Both the position numbers and the translations under genes were made by a program. A stretch of 64,000 nucleotides of DNA, from the NCBI GenBank assembly GCA_015680685.1, contig MNCI01001065.1, positions 1,280,768-1,344,767 on the forward strand, written 5' to 3'. The notes below the pieces were generated by a model. That model was not told the DNA's origin. It saw only the letters and a list, made by a program, of their open reading frames with translations, and made no database searches. The first letter of the stretch is position 1. Each line of letters starts with the position of its first letter. Below are positions 57,701 to 64,000 of the stretch, one piece after another. This DNA is from Gnetum montanum (Eukaryota; Streptophyta; Gnetopsida; Gnetales; Gnetaceae).

Positions 57701-59063
57701 TATGTCCTCATATGGAACTTGTTCTGCATAATAGGTGACCAAGACGTACACTTGTCAATGGTGGCGACTCGATCCTGGGGTGAATTTCGTGATAAATTTG
57801 CCTTTATAGAAGGGGTCGTCCAAGATATGATCAGTCACTTGGAGAAAATCAATCCTGAAGTAGGTACACCATGATCATTACACAGAATTTTTTCCATTGT
57901 GGTATTATGTTACCTAATTATGCCTAACCACCATGTTATGTTGTTAGGAGCTCGACTCAAGTGGGATCCGTCGGAGCCTATTGATCTAGACACCACTGAA
58001 CCCTCTTAAGAAGTGATCGTCATGCTGCGCAGAATTTATGATGAGATACGTAAATGTGTGGTACGCTCAACTCGCTCCTTGTGGGAATGTCAAAGAATAA
58101 ACAAAGATCTTTGGAAGAGATTACAAAGGTCAGAGAAAGAGAGGGTCGCTCTAGGTGATGAAGTGGGGGATTTGAGGTCATGAAATGAATTCCTGCAACC
58201 TCAGGGGAGGGGCAACGAGGACTAGTGGACGGCTGTTGTAGACTATGCCCATTATTGGACAGTCATCCGAAATAGTATCCAAACTAGCTGTGAACTGGTC
58301 AGTTAGCGGATGCAAATGGACCTCCTGGCTCAAAAGAATCAAGACTGAAAGGACTATAGCGTGAGTGTGCAAGAATGGGGGCAGACGTAGAAAGATCATA
58401 AACATGTCTATAAGTGGGACTGCGCTTCCTACCGTCAACATTACAGGGACGTTATTGGTGCTTCTAGTGCATTTGAAAGGTTCAAGAGCAAGTGATGGTA
58501 AGTGCCTCCCTAGAAAGGGAAATGACTCTTCCTGGGGGAGAGACAACCATCCCTTCCTTCTTCCCTAAACCACCTCGCTGGACTCCTGTGGAGAAAGGGA
58601 AGGTCAAGATCAACGCCAATCTAGGGGATGGGGTTTGGTCTAAGCTTACCGAGAATAAAATCATGCAACATCTATGGATTGGCTTAGAACAAATTTCGTT
58701 TGCTACTGATGCAGGACCATCACAGGTGAGTGGTTGTTTTATTATGCCTTTTGTCAAACCTAGTTTTGACTGTGATGTCAGTATGCGTGTTATGTATAAT
58801 TGTAGGAACGACCTAAGAAGGTTCCTCAGTGAGACGAACATAACATGGATGACAATCCTCACGAAGAGGGTTTGTAGGGGACAGAGCGTAATGGTGATGA
58901 TCAATGCCGTGGTGAACCACCTCATGCAGAAGAGCCTAGTGGAGAGGGCCACATTCATGAAGAAATGCCACCTTTAAAAGGTGGCCCCTATGAGGACGAT
59001 TTGCTCGAAGTTGAGATGGAACTGAGGAATATGGGCAACAGTGGAGACAAAGGAGATGCATAG
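54713..59063 (+). pseudogene. Cargo gene of TatA-2: FCP1/NIF-like domain plus unknown domain
   Basis: Predicted exons: 54713-54831, 55344-55793, 55913 to about 56140, 56286-57334, 57447 to about 57651, about 57735-57860, 57948-58725, 58806-59063; GT-AG throughout. Exon 1 is basic (MTPKVKRKNAKLAQ). Exon 2 is 450 nt, exactly as in TatB-2: VLIVLDIVGILCYM keeps one Asp of DxDxT; VWF, FLQFLLHNYNVIVWSH, TTWSQDHEQ and YNTLLIACHLTTYF follow the FCP1/NIF pattern. Exon 4: WLFHRVAPVVLINNL, SLMDLFLAITPDVTIG, LFTDLFGSPP, then (after a frameshift) IYPLFRARAFPKTLSQ, and a basic RKKPRLTEE. Exon 7 starts ARLKWDPSEPIDLD, as in TatB-2 (AKLKWDPFEGISIE). Stops: TAG and TAG in exon 1, TAA and TAG in exon 2, others later; at least two frameshifts in exon 4. 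Confidence 0.68.
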
Positions 59064-59224
59064 TGTGGCAGTATTAGCCACAGTCCATTTTTTTTATGAT
59101 GGGAAAGACAATATTTTTCTTTGACTCTTTAATGCAAATTTGGTCTAAGTTAATGTTCTTTTTCTATTCTCGTTTTATGAAAAGCGTAAATGAGTAGGTT
59201 TTGATGCTATGAGAAATGGCAGAT

Positions 59225-59700
59225 AGTTTTAAGCACGTAGTGTAAATGAAGTTACTAGTTTAAAGTCATTGCGGGCTACTAGATAATTCGGGTGCAAAGC
59301 ATAAATAAGGTAACTAGTCTTAGGCCATTTTGGGCCTTTGACTAGTTCAAGTATAAACTGTGATTTAAATAGGTAGTTTAAGGCCATTGTGGGCCATGGA
59401 TAGTTTAAGGCCATTATAGGCCATGGACATATGTGTGAAAAAATAAATAACACCAAGTCACTAATTTTAAGCCCTGGCAGGCTGCGATTAGTTTTAGGCC
59501 ATTTTGGGCCATGGGTAGTTTTAGGCCATTTTGGGCCATGGGTAGTTTTAGGCCGTTTCGGGCCATGGGTATTTTAAGGCCATTTCGGGCCCTGTATATG
59601 GTGTGTGAAAGAATAAATAACATTAAATCACTAGTTTTAAGCCATGGCCGGCTGCGATTAGTTTTAGGCCATTTCGGGCCATGGACATTTCAGGTGCAAA
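59225..59700. repeat. Structured repeats on the protease side of the cargo gene (TatA-2)
   Basis: Tandem TAGTTTTAGGCCATTTTGGGCC(ATGG) and TAGTTTTAAGCCATGGCCGGC units, two larger blocks partly repeated (near 59460 and 59630). The minus-strand frame with GLKLPMAQN repeats is a by-product of the unit. Confidence 0.8.
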
Positions 59701-59915
59701 GCATACATGATTAGTTGTAGATAAAGCTAAGAGTAACAAAGATAACTAGTGGGAGCATAAAAAAAAGTGTAAATGAGAGTAGCTGGTGGAAGCGCAAAGA
59801 ATAAGCGTAAGCATAAGAATGAGATGAGTGTTTGTAAAGAAAAGATAGGATAGCTGATGAAAGAAAATATGTGTAAAATATATGGCAGTTAGATGACAAA
59901 GTTTACTGGCTAGCT
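59700..59915. other. Spacer between repeats and protease frame
   Basis: Purine-rich sequence with GTGTAAATGAGAG and AGCGTAAGCATAAG strings. Nothing else recognised. A 5' splice site for the gag-pol intron would be expected near here but none stands out. Confidence 0.3.
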
Positions 59916-62900
59916 CTACAATTGTTTCCTGATCTTTTTTATTTTTTGTGACATGTAAATACTAGGGAATTTACAACCCTTTTCCTTCACATCATAATCT
60001 TCCTCTGGGAATGGTAGTTCGGCCCAAGTTAGGCTGTCATCAGCCATTGTCTCGGCTTATTCAAGTATTTGGACAAGGGACTAATCTTCAGGAATTTCGA
60101 TTTCTGACCCCTATTTCGTTTCTATGTTATTAATAGCCTGAGGGGTTATTTCATCACCATGAATAACCACTTCTCCTCCTGCGTAGGGCAGATGAATCTC
60201 TTGATGTATAGGTGATGAAACTGCCCTTAGTTGAGCCAACCAAGACCTCCCCAGGATCAAGTTGAAGCTAGGCATCTCTTCGATGACAATAAAAGTTGTG
60301 TCTGTGGGAATTGCTCCCCTGCCACAAAGTTAATGTGCACTGTGCCTTTGACTTGCACTCGTGCCCTGTTGAACAACTTTAGACACGAAGTCATGGTAGG
60401 ACTGATCTAATCAATCAGGCCTAGCTTATCCACTATGGGATATGGGATGACATTGGTGGCCGCTCCATCATCTACATGTACTCTCTGAATTCGATGTTGG
60501 CTGACCCAGATGGTAATGAACATGGGCATCGTTGTCACTTGACCCTTTTCTAGGTCATCCTTAAGGGATTTATAGCGAAAGGTCAACAAGGAAGGCCCAG
60601 GCATCTCAGCAGTGAGAGAAAACATAATGGAATGAATTGCTTCTTCATCTACTGGCAGGCTCTCATCCATGAGTATGGACATTAGCATACTAACCATAGC
60701 CTCACAATGTTTCTGTGATGTCATGAGTAAGTCATAAAGCCTCAATGTTGTATTTTTTTGTTTAAGAGCCTGTTTAACTTGTGTAAAGGCATCGAAGAGA
60801 TCCTGTCGACGATCTGGCTGCTTGTCACCCTTTTCCTCTTCCATTCATTCTAAGAGATGAATTTATTAGGGAAGAGTAACATTTGGTCAAGGGTTGTGTT
60901 TCTTTTGTCTAGGAGGAGATGGTTGCATTTGCGAAACTTTGCCGTTTTTAGAAAATGAGGCCAAGGGTACAAAAGCGAGGGGTTTAGGCTTGGGAAACCC
61001 CAACGTAAGACGATCCTTGGCTGTACCAGTTGTCATACCTCCTTATCCTTTTCCATTAAGTTGGGATTGGTGGATTGACTTGGAGGTTTTCCCCTGCACA
61101 GGAGGGGCGGTTGATGGTTTTGGCACCCTAATGACAAAGGGAGCCTTAGGCATAGGCGTGGGATGGGCCGTAGCTTTACTAATAGCAAGTTGTTGAGAAT
61201 TTGTCTGAAAAGGGTCTTGAAGAATAAAAGGTTGCCTTGAAGCACCACTTGTCAATGCTGATGGATCCGTTGTTTGGGGAGAGCAAGGATGTGTTTGCAA
61301 CACGAAAGGTTGTTTTGGCTGTGCCTGATTATCGCCCTCTGCTCCTACCATGTTAATTGTGTACCCTATGTTATTTGCATTTAATGGGTCTTGGTACACA
61401 TGCATGGCTTGGTTTTCCAGGCAATCTGGACTACTACTGTCTAAGATCAGGTCACCTTGATCAATCATACGTTGAATGTCATCTTTCAACGCCCAGCAGT
61501 AATCCGTGTCATGACCACACAATTGATGGTAGTCGCAGAATCGGTCTAGCCTAAAGTTCTTGGGAACTGGTAGTTCATTAGGTTGGGCCAAGGAGGGGTT
61601 CTTGAGTAACTCACAATGGCGCTTATGACGTTTTAGAGCCTCCTTGGACATCGCCTTGTGTCGGATGTGACTGGTTCCCAAAAATTGCTTCAAAATTTCT
61701 GAAGGCTTCATAGGTAGAGTTGCATAATTTGAGCAGTCCTTACGCTCAAATTTTGGCCTCATTTATGGGGGTGCTTCAAGTGCAGAAGGAGCTTCTTGAT
61801 TGGTGCCATTTGAGCTAGTTGTCAGCTTAGCAGGCTCTGCGGTCATTTTATTGTTGCTATTTTTTCTTCTTGGCCTCCTCAGCAACCGTCGCTACTGTCA
61901 TTTTCGCGGCTTTGCCTTTATCCTTACCCTTGCTGTGGGCATTTTTGTAAACTACATATGCCAGATCTTTACTGGCCTCCACCGCATCTTGGATGCTCTT
62001 AGTCTGAGCAAAGGCTTGGTTGAGGGAAAGGGGGGCAAGGTAATACAACTTAGACTTGATGAAGTCGTTAACCGCTCCCTTGAAGATTGCTAGTAGATGG
62101 GCTTCCGCGATGGGTTCGCAGATTTCATTCAAGGTTGCTCTCCAGTGTTGTATGAACTTTTGGACTGACTTGAGCAGGTCGTGCTTAACTCCCATGAGAT
62201 GATCCAGCGTGAATTTCAGCTTCAAGTTGTATTTGAAACGAGTCACAAACTGGGTTAACAGCTCTTCCAAAGTTGAAATGGAAGCACATGGGAGTGCTTG
62301 ATACTAGTCCAGAACTTTGCCCGTTAGGGACATAGCAAAGATATGGATTATAGTATGTGGCCATTGTTGCAGCAATAAGGACTCTAACCTGAAAGTGACG
62401 AGGTGGGCATTGGGATCACCTTCCCCATTGTATTTTGTGAAATGGGGAAGGGGAATTCCAGGTGGCAACGATAGGATTGGGACTGCTGGACTAATAGGAT
62501 CATCATGGTAGAAATTCATGACTTATACCATGTCAGAACTAGCAGCCTTGAGATGCTTAACCTCCTCTGTAAGGGTTTGAATGAGCTGGAAGGCTTGATC
62601 CAAACCCGTAGACGACGAGGTCATTTGTAGAATGACAGGAGGAGCCACACCAGGTGGCGGGATGGAGGTAGTGGCTTGGCTGATGGTCGGTGCTATTGAG
62701 ATAGTCCCTGTAGGTAGTGTTGCTTGTGGCATCCACCATCTGGTGGTTAGTGTGGATGGAGCAACCACCATCAGCTGCACCATTGGGTACACTCTTTGTG
62801 TCACTGGGGGCATGGGCAACGGTCCCGCAATTGGGTTTAGCACTTGCGGGACCTGGCTTTGATGATGGGGATTGTGGTGGATTTGCATAGGATGCACAAC

Positions 62901-63669
62901 CAGAGACATGTTGGGAGCCCACCATGCTATGGTGGCAGGCCCTGTCCTGTGAGTCGGGAGTATGGTCAGTGTTGCAGGTAATTGTGATGTAGGTATCACG
63001 TGAACATGTGGTTGATGTAGGCGCTAGTGCGCGATGGGATGGGTTAGGTAGTTGCACCTTCTAGGGAATGATTTGCGATGGACCTCCACCTGGGAAGATA
63101 GTCGAAGAAAGAAAATGTAAGCGCGGTGAATGTGGATCTCAATTGGTATTGGATAATGTCAGGGGCATGGTAATCATGAACAATAGATTTATGCAGGATG
63201 TCGTGGAGAGAGGGGCCATGGTGAAATCGGCATGACCACCTCCTTCAGAGTGGGAGTCTAGATCATCTTGTCCATCATGAAGCGTTTCATCACAGAACAA
63301 CTCCTCCAATTGTTCTAGCGATGTATTTTCCATCAGCATTTGATCTAGGATCAACTTTTTTTGGTCTATCAGGGACACAATGACGTTAGGTAAAGGAATA
63401 AATTCCTTCCCGTTGCAGTATATGAACTTGTATTCTTGTTTTTCTTTGAGTTCTTATAGATACATGGGCAGGTTTTCCACTAGCTTAGCGCAGAGGAAAT
63501 TGTAGTGTTCTCTATGCTGAGCGTGTCCCTCAGGCTCCTTATTTTGCAACCTGAGAGAGTGGCGCGGTCGCACCGAACTAGTTGGTGGCTCGACCATAGG
63601 AGGCATGACTTGCAAGGTCCAAGGGTTCTCTAGATTGGCAGTATCAACAGCCATGGTTGATGTAATCAT
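59916..63669 (-). pseudogene. TatA-2 gag-protease polyprotein
   Basis: Starts MITSTMAVDTANLENPW at 63669. Parts: N-terminal segment with RHSLRLQNKEPEGHAQH; Pro/Thr-rich region 62560-63060; capsid region 61860-62520 (LPHFTKYNGEGDPNAHLVTF, QFVTRFKYNLKL); zinc knuckle RFCDYHQLCGHDTDYCWALK at about 61490-61550; Pro-rich PFVIRVPKPS blocks; protease VHVDDGAATNVIPYP near 60440-60490; C-terminal TWAELPF near 60015. Frame shifts at least twice in the gag part and once after the protease; the last frame ends at 59916-59918. It shares order and motifs with TatB-2 gag. Confidence 0.85.
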
Positions 63670-63901
63670 TTTCTACATGATTCAGAGAGAATGATGATAA
63701 GGGTAAAGATCAAAAGAGCAAAGATGAACTAAGATAATAATTGGGGCTTTCTATCTCGTAGGATTCCAAAGGAATCGTCAAAGTGACCGATCTGCACCAC
63801 ACAATCTCGTAAATAACCTCGGAGGTATTACGTTTATGTTGATTGACTATGGGTACCAACAGCTTACAAGACTACCCGTAAAATGTGGATCGGAGGCTCA
63901 G

Positions 63902-63919
63902 ACCCTCCTTCTAGTGCTA
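63902..63919 (-). other. Primer-binding site of TatA-2
   Basis: Minus strand TAGCACTAGAAGGAGGGT, six bases from the LTR. The first triplet is TAG instead of TGG, a G-to-A change. Confidence 0.6.
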
Positions 63920-63925
63920 GAAAAT

Positions 63926-64000
63926 TGTAACGATGGAAAATGTCGGTTGCTGGAAATACCGAACAAAAGTCCGTGTACACAGTTCTAACCCCGGATCTGT
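63926..64000 (-). repeat. 5' LTR of TatA-2 (first 75 bp in window)
   Basis: TGTAACGATGGAAAATGTCG and onward; near-identical to the 3' LTR start at 48255. Continues past the window edge. Confidence 0.85.

Larger units (their letters stand above)
48255..64000 (-). mobile_element. TatA-2: near-complete Tat element with antisense cargo gene, running off the right edge
   Basis: 3' LTR 48255-49625, PPT 49626-49645, repeats 50800-51200, pol 51240-54123, cargo gene 54713-59063 (opposite strand), repeats 59225-59700, gag-PR about 59916-63669, PBS 63902-63919, 5' LTR from 63926. Inserted into an intron of the TatC-4 cargo gene. Candidate target duplication TTACT at 48250-48254; its partner is outside the window. 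Confidence 0.85.

Noticed and set aside
59414-59623. Minus-strand frame coding GLKLPMAQN repeats
   Set aside because: It is the translation of the AGTTTTAGGCCATTTTGGGCC repeat; the period is not conserved as protein in sister arrays.

Overview
The window looks like nuclear DNA from a land plant with a large, repeat-rich genome (basis: Ty3/gypsy elements of the Tat lineage with two RNase H domains, GT-AG introns, TATAAAT boxes in LTRs, pervasive nonsense decay). The species cannot be told from the sequence. I found no ordinary single-copy gene, tRNA, rRNA or CRISPR locus. Nearly every base belongs to giant LTR retrotransposons nested in one another.

Layout, left to right, with working names. 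TatB-1 (minus strand, 1-1727): leader, primer-binding site and 5' LTR of an element that continues off the left edge; it sits inside the gag of TatA-1. TatA-1 (minus): gag remnant 1728-4355, PBS, and a 5' LTR split into 4611-5628 and 24113-24344. TatB-2 (minus, 5629-24107) interrupts that LTR. It is complete, 18.5 kb, with both LTRs and a perfect ATGAC target duplication. TatA-1 in turn sits in the integrase of TatC-1 (plus; integrase remnant 24345-25023, 3' LTR 26753-28369). TatC-1 abuts the middle of a gene carried by TatC-2 (plus; cargo gene 28370 to about 30600, pol 32819-36300, 3' LTR to 40174). A further partial LTR follows (40175-41556), then TatC-4 (minus; pol remnant 41557-43679, cargo gene to 48254). 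TatC-4 is interrupted by TatA-2 (minus; 48255 to beyond 64000).

The notable system is a cargo gene. Four elements (TatB-2, TatC-2, TatC-4, TatA-2) carry, between the protease end of gag and reverse transcriptase, a gene on the strand opposite to gag-pol. It has about eight exons with conserved GT-AG borders and, where readable, its own TATA box. Its second exon (450 nt in two copies) encodes what looks like an FCP1/NIF-type HAD phosphatase domain with an eroded active site. Exon 4 encodes an unrecognised domain with an LF(G)xPxDG motif and a basic tail, and exon 7 a charged, probably coiled-coil segment. On the gag-pol strand every RT frame starts 8-20 nt after a strong 3' splice site, so the whole cargo gene appears to lie inside a sense intron between PR and RT, as known for Ogre-type elements. 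The antisense orientation would explain how the cargo kept its introns through RNA-mediated copying.

Two classes of structured repeat accompany the system. Short units (AGTTTA followed by a 3-4 bp stem, a 6-nt loop and the matching stem) lie on both sides of the cargo gene and between integrase and the 3' LTR; their stems differ but stay complementary. Family-specific palindrome arrays (GCGTATACGC in B; GCTACGC/GCGTAGC in A; GACTATGCTCT/AGAGCATAGTC in C) occur in the LTRs and, in B and C, also around the cargo gene's 5' end. All copies carry nonsense mutations, mostly explicable as C-to-T or G-to-A changes. Exon borders, domain calls and nesting were read by eye; no alignment or database search was run.
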